Below, piece after piece: positions 1 through 10,905 of a DNA stretch of 64,000 bases. The stretch is from Limnanthes douglasii subsp. nivea (Eukaryota > Streptophyta > Magnoliopsida > Brassicales > Limnanthaceae), in assembly GCA_036936605.1 (NCBI GenBank), contig JAUPFV010000002.1, forward strand, positions 268,406,770 to 268,470,769. The letters are read 5' to 3'. The position numbers were made by a program, and so were the translations under genes. Under the pieces are notes generated by a model. It worked only from the letters and a program-made list of their open reading frames with translations. It ran no database searches and was not told where the DNA came from. Position 1 is the stretch's first letter. The number at the start of each line of letters is the position of its first letter.

Positions 1-120
1 TTGGTGTACTATATTAAGGGTCTTATATATTTATCTATCAGAATGTTAAATGTACATTAGTTCTAGAGTCATATCATTAAAGTGTGTTAAATGACATGTG
101 CGTTGCAAAATCATAATTGA

Positions 121-131
121 CCCCCCCCCCC
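121..131. repeat. Poly-C tract, 11 C
   Basis: An uninterrupted run of eleven C residues stands in otherwise AT-rich sequence just left of the 33-bp minisatellite. It is a simple homopolymer and prone to length error in assemblies. Confidence 0.9.
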
Positions 132-149
132 TAATTAATGATATATAAT

Positions 150-326
150 ATGCATAGAAACTCTCATGCGAGAATAATAAGCATCTTTCATGACTATCAT
201 ACAAGAACACCAAAAATGCATATCGGCTCTCATGGAAGGACATTAAACATTCATAATAGTTCTCATGCACGAACACCAAATATGCATAGTGTTTCTTATG
301 CCCGAGCACCAAACTTATGTAAGTGA
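150..326. repeat. 33-bp minisatellite, about 5 units
   Basis: The core TCTCATG or a one- or two-base variant recurs at 162, 195, 228, 261 and 294, exactly 33 bp apart each time. Units are diverged from one another (roughly 65-80 percent by eye). Because 33 is a multiple of 3, both strands stay open across the array: the plus strand reads an 11-residue period rich in Ser-His-Ala-Arg-Thr-Pro and the minus strand an 11-residue period rich in His-Glu-Tyr-Ala. I treat this as a repeat and not as a gene, since no start, splice or flanking coding support is visible. Confidence 0.85.
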
Positions 327-1559
327 ATTTCGACTTAAAACGTCATGTGCATGAAATTTTGAGCTAGTTTTTGCTATCGAGCACCAGCCTTTGTATTCGA
401 GACTAATCATATTAAATGAGGTTTGATAAACTTGAATTGTGTGAAGACAAGTAAAAATAATCTAAAAGACATGTTACTTCATCTTCTTATCGAAATCAAG
501 ATATTATTATATATATTGACAAATTTGAAATGGAAGGTTAGTCCAAACCTGTCAAACAACTTTCAAGGTAAAGGGATGACAATAGGTCGGGCGGCTACAA
601 TTATAGCTAGTTTCGTAACCCATCTCGTCTTCATTTTCCCGAGTCTAAACCAGAATCCGTCGAATAAGAATATTATGTTCTCATACCCGAAGGCACTAGG
701 TTCCAATATCCATCCGCGAGTGCCTCGTAAATATCTATTTAACCATGAATTTATTTTTCAAAAACAAATCAACAAAAATAGAGTTAAGGTTTTATAAATA
801 ATAATAATAATGGTTTGTAAATTATAACCGTAAGACTACTTACTCTTAGTATCTTATCAATTAAAAATGATGAACTTTATTCTATTTGACGATATATTTA
901 TAAATTACTAGTGCATGTTAGGTATTTTTAGTTGATTAAAATTGTGAGTGTAAGAGTTTAATTATACTAGGTTCAAAGCTTTTTAATAGTTAAAAGGTAA
1001 TAATTCATATGTGTGATTTATGCATATCGTATCATAAGTTACTATAACTTTTTAAAATAATGATAAATAATATATTATTCTAAATAACATTAAATTGCTG
1101 ATACATGTTAAAATTATATGATGGGTTGGGTTCAGATTGAGTATTCGCATAAAAGTTTTAATTTCGCGACCCAAACCCTAATCCAACGGATAGTAATTTT
1201 TAAAAATCATTACCCATTCAACAAATAAAATCGAGTACTCTAACCCATTATATCGGTTCAAGTCATATATCTCCGAGTTCGGAATAAATTTTCATATGTA
1301 TAAGACTTATTTTAATTAAACAAAAATAAAAAAATAATTTGTTAGTATTAAACGAGAAACAATCGTGTATTTGTATATATCCAACTCGTATAACTTACTA
1401 CATAAAAACACAGTGAACAAATATAAAAATGCTCATTCAATAAGACTGTGTTGAATCATATTTTGAAATCAAACAAAAATACTTGTTCAAAACGTAACGA
1501 CAAGTAAATATAAGTAAAGTATTTCAAAAGAACTAAAAAAACACTTCAAATGTCTATCA
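327..1559. other. Gene-free AT-rich stretch
   Basis: No recognisable gene is seen. A 124-codon open frame on the plus strand at 423-797 has no motif I recognise; its composition (Asn, Lys, Ile rich) suggests chance. Around 580-720 and 1120-1280 there are loose copies of a word resembling GGGTTTGGGT or its complement, as found in many degraded plant repeats, but no boundaries can be set. Confidence 0.5.
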
Positions 1560-2228
1560 TCATCTGTAACATGCGTGGTTTTAGCCATAACATATTAGGA
1601 TATTGTCATATTTTTAAGCTCTAATTCCTTGTAGCACTTATGACTCACACATCTCTGTACGGCAGCACTCAATTTCTTGGGCCATTGTTCATGAGAGATT
1701 AAATCTTATAAGAGATCCAAATAAATGTGCACCCATGTCTGATGAATAATTTCTATAAGTGATTTTTCCTTTTTCCGTCTAAGGTCCACTTAGGTCGTTA
1801 GACATAACTATTGAAATTTTGTTAACTCAACCTCGTATTTGTTCTTGATTTTTTGAAAACTCCATTGTCAAGTCCTCCAAACGATATTCGAGAATTCTTA
1901 TCGACTGAACCGCTAGCGCGAGTTCTCTGTCAAGCTGATGGATTTTATCTTTAAACATCTCAACCATGAAATTCACCAGCTCGACCACTTTGATCTAGTA
2001 TAAATCCTGAAGGGCAATGACCTCCTTCAAATAGGAAATATTTCTCTCATACTTGACCAACTGCTACAAAGAATGAATATCCTTCCTCACAACCTCAAAA
2101 AACTCATGTTATATAAGGCATTCTAGTTCTTCTAACACTTTTATCTTGGGGATAATTTGGTCATCAACTAGACACCCATTCTCCATAGGATTTTTTATCC
2201 TCGACAGTAGAGGTCGAAGATCAAGCAT
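1560..2228 (-). pseudogene. Decayed coiled-coil protein fragment
   Basis: Reading leftward from an ATG at 2228, one frame stays coherent for about 130 codons to near 1830, interrupted only by a few stops (TAA near 2111, then TAG twice). The conceptual product is rich in Glu, Lys, Leu, Val and Ile with heptad-like spacing, as in an elongated coiled coil. Two stops are TAG codons of the kind produced by C-to-T decay of CAG. Left of 1830 the frame is lost, with faint further coding-like sequence to 1560. No family could be named. Antisense genes carried by Tat-type gypsy elements also encode coiled coils (compare 54106-57371), so it may be the remnant of such a gene from another element; this is inference. 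Confidence 0.4.
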
Positions 2229-3989
2229 AGTTATTATTTGTCTTACTACACAGTTTACGTGATTTTAAACATATTATAAATGACTTGTAATAAATCAAAT
2301 TATACCATGAAATGCTATTTATACACCACGATATTTTGAGAATCAGTGCTACAGTCATGTCAATTCTGAGCTCCACCTACTCAGTTAAAAGGTCCAACAA
2401 GGGACTTTTAGACCCCATACTCTACTATCGTAACGAAGATAACATGTGAGAAAATTATTTTCATAATTTTCTGAGGGACCAATGATTACTGAAGATATGA
2501 GACATCTTGAATGGTTTCTTCATGATGGTCTGCGGTGGAAGCATCATAATGATCTTTTTTTTCTTTAATTCATATGCCAAGTGAAATGAGCGGTGGTTCT
2601 AATACCCATGCAACCATATTTTTCATCGTTGAGAGTATCCTGCTTGAGAAGATAACCTGGTATGTCCTCAGACTATTGCCTTTAAAAAATCTAGGATTCT
2701 TATCGATTAAATCAATTTCAAGAACCCTTTAAAAGAATGATTAAATAAAAAAAATACCAATCGTCTATCACAATCAACTTTGTTTTGAAAATTTCATTAT
2801 TAACTAACTCTACCTTCTAGGCCTCATTTATATATGCCCTTGTTAGGATATAACACATCCATGGATATCGGTATTCCCTTTCTCTTCCACGAGAACATAT
2901 TTTAGGACCACATTACCTTCGCGAAACATGAATCATATTACGAGAGAAGAGGTCACAAGTCTAGTGTTCTTATCAGTACGTGTACTATCTGTAACTACGA
3001 TGGTCGAACCCTCATTTAAATTTGCATAAGTCAGAACTACCTGATAGGATTCATCTTCTTTGGTACAATAACCAATTATATCAAAATTCCTTAGGATGAA
3101 AAACATGATGAAGTTATAATATCCGATTGATGATAATAAAATTTTGGTATTTGTGTAATTATTTATATAAATATTTACCTCATATTAGAATGAGTTTTAT
3201 CATATAAAGATGTATACTAAATATTTACACTAATAACCACCTACAAATTTCTATATACAAAAGAGTGCAATTGTACCCTAAACAAAGTAGAGAATGTGCA
3301 TATATGAACAAATCTTTATATTTATTGGTTTCTCCCTTAAAATACTTCTTTCTCCTTGTATTTTAATTATTGAATAGTATATACGCCTTACCAAAGGTGT
3401 TAATTCTTGAAGATGGACTAAAAACAATATATTGAGCTATGTTTACACGAGATCATCTAAAAGAAAGTGTATATGTTTATGATTATCATGAATAAATTGA
3501 GGACGTAAACCTTTTTATTAATTTGAAAATATCTTATATGAACTGAAACTTTTGTTTTCTTTATATTTTCTTCTCCAATGGCTTCCTGAAACGTTTCAAC
3601 GGTTAAAAACCGTATCTAAATTTAAATTTTGTATTTTCTTCAGCATTGAGTTTGAAAAATTAAAAACTGATTTATATCTAGGTATTTTTACTTGAAATTT
3701 TTTTAATCTATTTTATTTTACGAAAGATACTAATAAATATAATTTTGTATTTGAGAATCAATAATTAGCTTAGGTTTCTGTTTTCTTTTATTATTTTAGT
3801 TCTTGAATTAAGATTTGATTTCAGTTCACGATTGAGAATAAAGAATTAATGAATATCTGACACGCACGGCCCATGGGTCGTGGAAAATAGTATAGATATT
3901 CCAACCAACAACATTAAAGGTGTTGGACTTTTCTAGAAACATTAAAACAAACATACACATCATTTCTCTCACTACTATCTATTTGAAAC
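2229..3989. other. Unassigned, weak minus-strand coding traces
   Basis: No callable gene. Between about 2800 and 3110 the minus strand reads a fairly polar stretch of about 60 codons before a stop and then about 30 more in the same frame, which may be the upstream part of the decayed gene at 1560-2228. No motif was recognised. From 3130 to 3989 the sequence is AT-rich with no feature seen. Confidence 0.35.
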
Positions 3990-4001
3990 CTTACTTGTAA
4001 T

Positions 4002-5557
4002 ATGAAGTTCGAAAATCCTTGGGATATAAATCTCAATATGCAAGAAGAGTTACCTCATGAAAATGAAGTAATAGGATATGAAAATGGGTATACAATTGTG
4101 TCTCATGTCAATCACAATAGAGAGAAAAGACTATTAATGCAAAATGAATGTAATCAGTTGAGGGTTGAAATTGAAGCTTTGACAGCCCAAAGGTAGGCTC
4201 AAATATCATTGAAAGAAAAGTTCGGTGCGGGAGGTATATTTACAGATGAGCCTGGGCACAATAACAAACAAGGTAAAAATGATCAGTTCCCAAAGGCTCA
4301 TATTAATTCTAAAATAGGCGCATCGGGCAAAACAAGTAATGAGTACATCAAATTCTTCTGATAGTTCAACCACTGCTTCTGACTCTGATGGGTCTTTTTC
4401 ATCCAGTAGTGAGCAGGTTCGTCCGAAAAATAAAATAAGGTTAACCAAGAAACATTCGATGAAAAATGACAGAAATGCAAAATGAAAAACAATAAATAGC
4501 AGGGAAAAATAAAGGAGTCGGCCGATACGGTATTGATCATCTATTAAGTGATCAATTTGTTACCCAGTTCAAACCAGGAATATTTTCTACTCATGATAAA
4601 TATACAATATTTAGTTGTAACCATAATTAGAAGCAATCCCTTTTGTCCTCAAAACTACTCTCGGGACATCTGCCCAAGAGGCTTGACAGTCCCAAAATGG
4701 AATATAGAAGTAAAGAACCAAATAACCACCTCAAACAGTTCAATTTTTTTATGGTGAACTTAGATGATGATGATAAACTTTTATTTCGAGTTTCTCACAA
4801 ACTTTCAAATGGGGTGCTTTAATATGGTATAATAGTTTACCACATAGATCAATAAAGAACATTGACGTGTTCTAGATAGAATTTCGAAGAAAAATTTGCA
4901 GGGAGTAAGAAGCTTTAAGGGAATAGTGACATTATCATCCATTGTTCCCAAGAGTCTAATGAATCTTTGAAAGAATATTATAGCCCTTTTGTAAATTACG
5001 AAGAACAGATTGAGTGATTGTTTTGAACAAGTGGCCATTACCTCTCTAAGGAAAGGTTTAAATCTAGGTGAATTAGTTGATTCGGTAACTCGGAAAAAAT
5101 AATTATCATGGGATGGATTATTAAATCAGGTTGGAAAACAAACAAATGTGGAAAATACTAAAATATCTAGATTACTTTGCCAAAATAGGTCTGCTCCTAC
5201 AACACTAATCACACAAGCTAGTACTTAATCTTATGCTACAATTAGTAACATGTTTAAACATTCCAGACCGGGATCACATCGACCAATACAGAATCAATCA
5301 AGTAAATCCCAACAATTTAAACCAAGAGGGATCCATCGATTCAGCCTGAATGGTTTGCTGAATTGGGTGAGAGTATGGCTAATATTTATGATAAAACTAA
5401 GAATGTTGTGCATTTTAGAAGACCAACACCAATTCAGTCTTCTAGAGAGAATCAAGATACTCATTTTTGCAAGTACCAAAATGATGTGGGTCATGATACC
5501 CAAGACTACATCGCCCTAAAACAAAAAGTACATAATTTAACTGATAGAGGGAAGTTG
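4002..5557 (+). pseudogene. Gypsy-1 gag relic
   Basis: Starts at an ATG at 4002 that opens 64 codons with an acidic N-terminus, then continues in shifting frames. The best-preserved part is 5363-5557, which reads about 65 codons containing FCKYQND-x-GHDTQDY followed by a Lys-rich stretch. That Cys-Lys-Tyr...Gly-His-Asp-Thr block is characteristic of the end of gag in plant Tat-type gypsy elements, normally followed by a second Cys; here Tyr stands in its place. The central capsid-like part (4550-5250) is too broken to align by eye. Confidence 0.55.
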
Positions 5558-5832
5558 TGAGGTTTTGTTAAAAGGAAATGAGGCAATAGGAAAGTTAATA
5601 GTCAATCTAATGCAAATACGACCCGAGCCGCCTCGCCAACTGATCGATGGCAAAGTATAGGAGCATATAGACAAGAAGATGCTATGGTGATTATGGAAAT
5701 GTTTGATGTGGATTCGTAATATCTAGATCCTGACCCGTATTAGAATAAGGTTAGGATGATAGTAGAAAAGGTTTCAACAGTATCCGATCTATGTAACGTT
5801 TTTGAAACTTAACTATTTCTAGGGGAGATACT

Positions 5833-6560
5833 GTGACTGCACCTTCAATCTACTCAAGAAAAAGACATGTTAATAGCTTAACTACTCAATTAGAGGGAAA
5901 CATTTCTATACATCATTATCAAAGCCCTGCTACATTCATTATACATGACGAAGATGATTTAAGAGACATTGTTGGGCCACACGTAGATGTAGTGATGATA
6001 TTGGCATCCAGTTGAAGCAATGATGTACGACGGGTCATATTATTCCTTTTGACTTACAAAAAATAAATAATCCCTCAGTTATTCAGCGTTCAAATAGGAC
6101 CATAGTAGGGTTTACTAGAAGTACAACTGATGTAATTGGAGAATTTGAAGAAGAGATTTTATTGGGAAAAAGGTTGTTGAAAAAGTTAGTAAGAGTTCTG
6201 TTTATAGTAGTTGAGTGTCCGACATCTTACAATATTATATTTGGTAGGTCTTGGCTATACATGATGCATGCAGTAGCTTCTACGGTCCACCAATATTTGA
6301 AATATGATGTGGGAGGGTAAGTCGGTGTCGTCCGAAGTATCGAAAAGGTAGCTCGTGAATGCTATGTTGCTTCGAAATCAATAGAAGAAGTAAGACTGAA
6401 AAAGAATAACAGCTAATAAAGCCTTCTGTCAGCCAAAATGAGATAGATGATCCAAGGGAGGCTCCTAATGCGGTAAATCCAACTGAGGAAGTTGAAATTC
6501 ATTTCTTAGAAGAAGGTAAAAGTGTCAGGGTCGGATCTAAACTACCATTAAAGCTAAAAT
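5833..6560 (+). pseudogene. Gypsy-1 protease region relic
   Basis: A 60-codon open piece at 5833-6015 reads HVNSLTTQLEG followed by an IVGPHVDVV block, which corresponds to the segment just before the aspartic protease in Gypsy-3 (HVVSL...TIGPHEDVVVI). The Asp-Thr/Ser-Gly active site itself cannot be read because of a stop and a frame change after 6015. Downstream text at 6100-6320 matches the protease C-terminal half (GRSWL-like at 6240-6260) in another frame. Confidence 0.5.
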
Positions 6561-6599
6561 AAAAATTATTGTCATTTTTATCTAATAATCTACATGTCT

Positions 6600-7145
6600 T
6601 TGCATGTGCAGTGAGGATGTGACTGGAGTGCCAGCTAGTGTGATTAGTCACAAATTATCTATCTGATCTGATGTTGGGGCAGTGGTGCAGAAGAGAATAG
6701 CTTTTTCTAGAGAAAAATCCAAAGCGATTGTTCAAGAAGTGGATCGGTTAACCAAAATGGTGCATGTCAAAGAATCTCAATACCCTCTTTGGACAGCTAA
6801 CCTGGTGTTAGTCAGGGAACAAGTTGTTGTCTTTCATGGATTCCTTTTATGGGTATAATCAAATACAAATGAATCTAGATTATCAAGATCACACTACGTT
6901 AATAACTGATATGGGGCTCCATTTTTATTAGGTAATTCCATTTGGGTTAAAGAGTGCTGGAGCTACTTATCAACGACTGGTGAATACGACATTTGCTAAT
7001 CAGATCGACAGGAATATAGAAGTTTACATTGATGACATTATGGTGAAAAGTACTAAGGAGGAAGACGATATATCTGATCTCCAAGAAACTTTTTCTAACT
7101 TAGAATCGATCAACTTGAACTTAAATCCAAAGAAAGATTAGTTCA
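6600..7145 (+). pseudogene. Gypsy-1 reverse transcriptase fragment
   Basis: Conceptual reading, with frame changes, gives the block before RT (CSEDVTGVP...VISHKLS), then LSFMDSFYGYNQIQMN, a PFGLKSAGATYQRLVN block and the catalytic YIDDIMVKS. These are the conserved palm motifs of Ty3/gypsy RT, with both Asp of YIDD present. The segment between the ANLV block and the FMD block, which normally carries CVDF...LN-x-CPKD, is missing near 6815, so there is an internal deletion. The copy ends about 30 codons after YIDD. Confidence 0.7.
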
Positions 7146-8563
7146 TCGTCATTAGCAAACATTTAAGTAAAATCGAGCAATAAAGTTTGTGATTTGATTT
7201 GTTAACAATTGTTCAAGATTCAAGTAACCGATGTTGTGATTAAAACAATCGTGATTTTGATTTAAACCAGTTGGTCTTTTGAATCGATAATTTCCAAAAG
7301 ATCACGATTCAGTTACAATGCTTATTTTTAATTATGATGAAAAATTCTAAACTTTTTAGTTAGTTATAACCGATGATTGGATATTTTCATCATGAATTAT
7401 TGATTGATTCTTGATTTTAGACTATGATAAGTTACCGATAAATAACCGATTAGAAAAAAATTACTGATTACCATTTGGGTTTTGAAGTTTACCAAAATTC
7501 ACATGCAACATTAATTCTTCTAACAATACTCGTTTAAAGATAAACATGTACAACCTTAAGCAATTAGTTATTTTTAACCTTCAACGCATTATATCTTTCA
7601 AGCCCTAACTTAATTTTATTTCCACAAACACATATATTTCTATTTTTTTAGAGAAGAACAAAAGGAAATGCATGAATTATTTTTTGAGAATTTATTTTTT
7701 ATTTTCGCAACCAAATTACACATAATTCCGCAATTAGAACAAGTTTACTTTTTAGCAACCAAATTACACGTAATTCTACAAGTAGAACACACTTGATTTA
7801 TCCTGACTTAATTCGCAGCGAAAGTGCACATATTTTAGCAACAAGAACACATGTCAATTATAGTTTTTTAAAATATAACACAAATATGCACATATTAGTG
7901 CAACTATAATAAAAAAATTAGTTGTCTCACACACAATTAATACTTATTTTCATAAAACAAGTTTGTATTATATTTTTTCATACAATCAGACTTACTTAGC
8001 AACCAAAATCTTATTTCTACAACTATTTTCTTCTTATTTTTATAGTATACTTGCACATAATTTTACGACTTGAGCACAATTGTTATTTAGCAACTAAGCT
8101 ACACTTACTTCCATATCTGGAGTATTTATTTTTTCGAAACTTTATTTTACAACTAAATTATACGTAATTTCACAGCTAACATAAATAAAAATATATATTT
8201 TATATTGATTTAGTTTTGTTCATCTTAAAAACACAAAACAAGTGATATTTTAGGATATTTTTTCAAGCTATAATTTAAAATATATTTTATTTTTAAAATA
8301 ACCAAAAAAATAAATGGTCAGAGATGTTGAACAGTTATTATTAGTAGTCTACCGTTTAGATGATGCATTGTTCATTTATTAATTCATGATAACGAGAATA
8401 TGTTGGTTCTTAATTAATTTTTTCTCTTAACTTTGTTTATTTACAATAACTTATACCGATTTGGATATACATACCTCGTTAATTTTTGAACATATACAAT
8501 TTGCACGATACATACAACCGTCTTTATATCATGTATATCTTTTTGTAAATGGATATCTCATTT
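7146..8563. other. Gene-free AT-rich stretch
   Basis: No gene or element boundary is visible. The central part is occupied by the degenerate repeat listed at 7700-8180. The rest is AT-rich with no open frame worth noting. Confidence 0.6.
7700..8180. repeat. Degenerate tandem repeat, unit about 50 bp
   Basis: The words GCAACCAAATTACACATAATTC and AATTAGAACA recur in diverged form (near 7709, 7757, 7990, 8088 and 8150), alternating with TGCACATA-TTTTAGCAAC variants. Spacing is about 50 bp but irregular, as in an old minisatellite. Boundaries are approximate. Confidence 0.45.
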
Positions 8564-8580
8564 AATTAAATTTAGCATAT
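8564..8580. repeat. LINE-1 target-site duplication, left copy
   Basis: The 17-bp word AATTAAATTTAGCATAT at 8564-8580 is repeated without change at 13262-13278. The two copies exactly bracket the LINE, which marks them as the target-site duplication made on insertion. Confidence 0.9.
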
Positions 8581-8723
8581 TTTTTAATGAAGGACTATAT
8601 TGAAAATTAGAAGAAAACCAAGCCTAACAAGGCAATTGTACAAAACATTTGAATCAAAACCCTAACAAAAAACCGGGAAGTCATCTTCTTCCCCAAATCA
8701 ACCCTAACTCACAAAATTGAACC

Positions 8724-10055
8724 CTAATCAACTAGCCTCAGATAGCCCAAATTGAGGCTCTCTAAGAAGGCAATAGCCTTTAGCTTCGATGGAGCCTCAA
8801 TGTCATTGAAATCAAGCTCCGACTGAGTCTTCAGAGTCTCTTTGGCCACCCAATCAGCTCCATGGTTCTGCTCCCGAAAAACATGCCTCACCACCATCTC
8901 CGATTTGATAAGTCTCCTACAGCAACTCAACAAAGAATCAAGATACCAAGGAGACTTACCAAAAGACAAAAGACTGACCAGAACCTGAGAATCAACTTCA
9001 ACATCGACTTTCTCAAGCCCCATATCACTGCACAACTTCAAACCATCTAACAAGGCTCGACACTCAGCAATCAATGGAGTCCCTTTGCCGTACAACCTAC
9101 CACAACCTCTGATGATGCCAGCATTCCAGTCACGAATCAGAATACCACCAGCAACTTCATGAGCAAAGGTACAGGCTCCATCCACATTAACTTTATATCT
9201 GCCATACTTAGGATTTTTCCATTTCAGAAACAAAGGCTTGTTCAAACCTTTAGATTGATTCACACAACCAATGTTGGCACCATCCTTAGCATAGATTCCC
9301 CAATGCTTTGCTTTTAAAACTTTCGAATTGTCCAGACTAGTTAGAATGAAAATAATCTGCTTAATGATAGAACTGGCATTTGTGTTTTCATTTCCTAACT
9401 TCTTTTTATTTCTTCCAGACCATATGGACCAAGCAATAATGGCTGGAAGAATGGTAAAAATATCGCAGCTACTATGTGTAGACCAGTACCATCTCATTAA
9501 GATGTGCGAGAACGTCATGTGAGGTTGCATCTGAACCTTGAGAATAACACTAAAGTGAAGCCAAACAGCCCAGGCTTGAGGACACTGCACAAAGACATGG
9601 TTAGTAGTTTCTATCTCATTGCAATGAATACATTTAGAAGCCAGTTGGATATTTCTTGATTGCATAACATCATCTGTAGAAACCCACTTGTGAAGCACTC
9701 TCCATAACAAAAAAGAACACTTTTTTGGAGTCACAGCATTCCAAGATTTAACATAAATGCTAGTGAAAGTGCCTTTATTTCTGATATGATTGTATGTGTC
9801 CTTTGAGTTAAACTTACCATCCTTTGACAAAGACCACAACATAGTATCTTGACTATTAGATAGTGTTATCTCCCTGATCTTGTTAATCTCAGTAGTAGTT
9901 ACTCTAGTACTGAGCCTATCAAAGTCCCATGAGCCATTAGACCAAAAATCCTTAACAAGATCATTAGTAGAGTCCCAAAGTAACCTTCTGTCATTGTCAC
10001 TAGTGACTTTGATAAATGGACTGTCTGAGCACCATCTGTCATACCAAAAAATCAT
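8724..10055 (-). pseudogene. LINE-1 ORF2 C-terminus: zf-RVT and RNase H
   Basis: A 443-codon open frame. Residues about 80-200 form the zinc-binding reverse-transcriptase-associated region of plant LINEs (CIHCNEIETTNHVFVQC, a C-x2-C-x7-H-x4-C pattern). Residues about 285-415 form a plant RVT_3-type RNase H: the expected acidic residues are all visible, in NVDGAC, AECRAL, VEVDSQ and GADWVAK. It is the downstream part of ORF2 and has lost its link to the RT part by a frameshift near 10055, where the upstream frame overlaps it by a few codons. The apparent ATG is therefore not a real start. RNase H in such LINEs helps remove the RNA strand during target-primed reverse transcription. Confidence 0.88.
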
Positions 10056-10905
10056 ACTCCCCTGAACAGGAAGCCAAAAACATAGTCCTCAGCCTTCTCT
10101 CTTGCAGAGATAACACGATTCCAAGCCTTAGACTTGAGATGAGGAGAAATAGCCAAAACAGGATGAATATTATTCCTGCAATAAATTGATAACATGTAAG
10201 TAGCCCAGAAAGAGTTTTGCATCCTGAAGTTAAACCATAGCTTCATTGAGTAGACCAACTGAACATCCCTAAGCTGCTTGATGTTAAGACCACCTTCATT
10301 GATAGGCTTGCACAACCTTTCCCATCTGGCCCAACTAACAACTCTTTTATCACTCTTGCTTCCCCACAAGAACATGTTCATCAGGATTTCAAGTCTACTG
10401 ATAATGCCAACAGGCAGAAGAGAGTGTTGAAGATGATAAACTGGGAAAGCAACCAGCACAGTTTGAATCAACAACAGCCTGCCAGTAAACGATAAGTGCA
10501 ACTTATCCCAGTCCATGATTCTACTTATCCCTTCATTATCACATGGAGCCAGCAAAGTTTTGAAATAATCAACAGCTGAACTACCTATGTCTTCCTTAGA
10601 AGAAAGCCACTGATCACCAACCTTAATTCTGTGAATTCTATTCCTTTTAATCCTCTTCCTCACAAAGCTATGATAAGCTTTAGTGTTCCTATCAGAATCC
10701 TTTAGCCAGGACACATGAGCCTTCTGCTTCTAGAAACTCTCCTCCCTATCAAGAAGCACTAAATGATTCTGTCTAGCCTCCTCCAAAGCAGTTTTATTTT
10801 CTTCATTAAAGACACTTTGAAGAAGAATTTGCTTGGTAATGATACTTTCTTCAGACCTCTTAAGAGCATCAAAAACATTCCCAAAAGTACTCCTATTCCA
10901 AGCCT
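10052..10905 (-). pseudogene. LINE-1 ORF2 middle part with RT core deleted
   Basis: Reading leftward from 10905 the frame passes one TAG (near 10727) and then stays open to 10052. It starts with the linker after the endonuclease and the N-terminal RT region (WLKDSDRNTKAYH, then FKTLLAP). Near 10512 it jumps directly to WDKLHLSFTGRLLLIQ, a block that normally lies after the RT palm. The motifs between them, including the NGLRQGDPLSP and FADD blocks that are visible in LINE-2, are absent. About 1 kb of coding sequence is missing. The rest continues through WERLCKPINEGGLNIK, a conserved thumb-side motif. The element could not make an active reverse transcriptase. Confidence 0.85.

Larger units (their letters stand above)
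3990..7145 (+). mobile_element. Gypsy-1: truncated Tat-type Ty3/gypsy relic
   Basis: Order on the plus strand is gag-like sequence, a CKY-x3-GHDT-type knuckle, protease region, then reverse transcriptase, as in plant Ty3/gypsy elements. The knuckle region and the text around it match Gypsy-3 and Gypsy-4 in this window closely enough to call the same broad lineage. No LTR was found at either end; the copy stops inside RT at about 7145, where unrelated AT-rich DNA starts. Many stops and frame changes show it is long dead. Part of the RT fingers is also missing near 6815, where sequence jumps directly to the conserved FMD block. Confidence 0.75.

Noticed and set aside
150..326. Regular 33-bp repeats as a CRISPR array
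   Set aside because: Units are contiguous and diverged with no unique spacers, and the sequence is plant nuclear DNA.
138..326. Open frame over the minisatellite as a small repetitive protein gene
   Set aside because: Both strands are open simply because the unit is 33 bp; there is no promoter, splice or homology support.
423..797. 124-codon plus-strand frame as a hypothetical gene
   Set aside because: Composition resembles AT-rich chance sequence; no motif or supporting signal.
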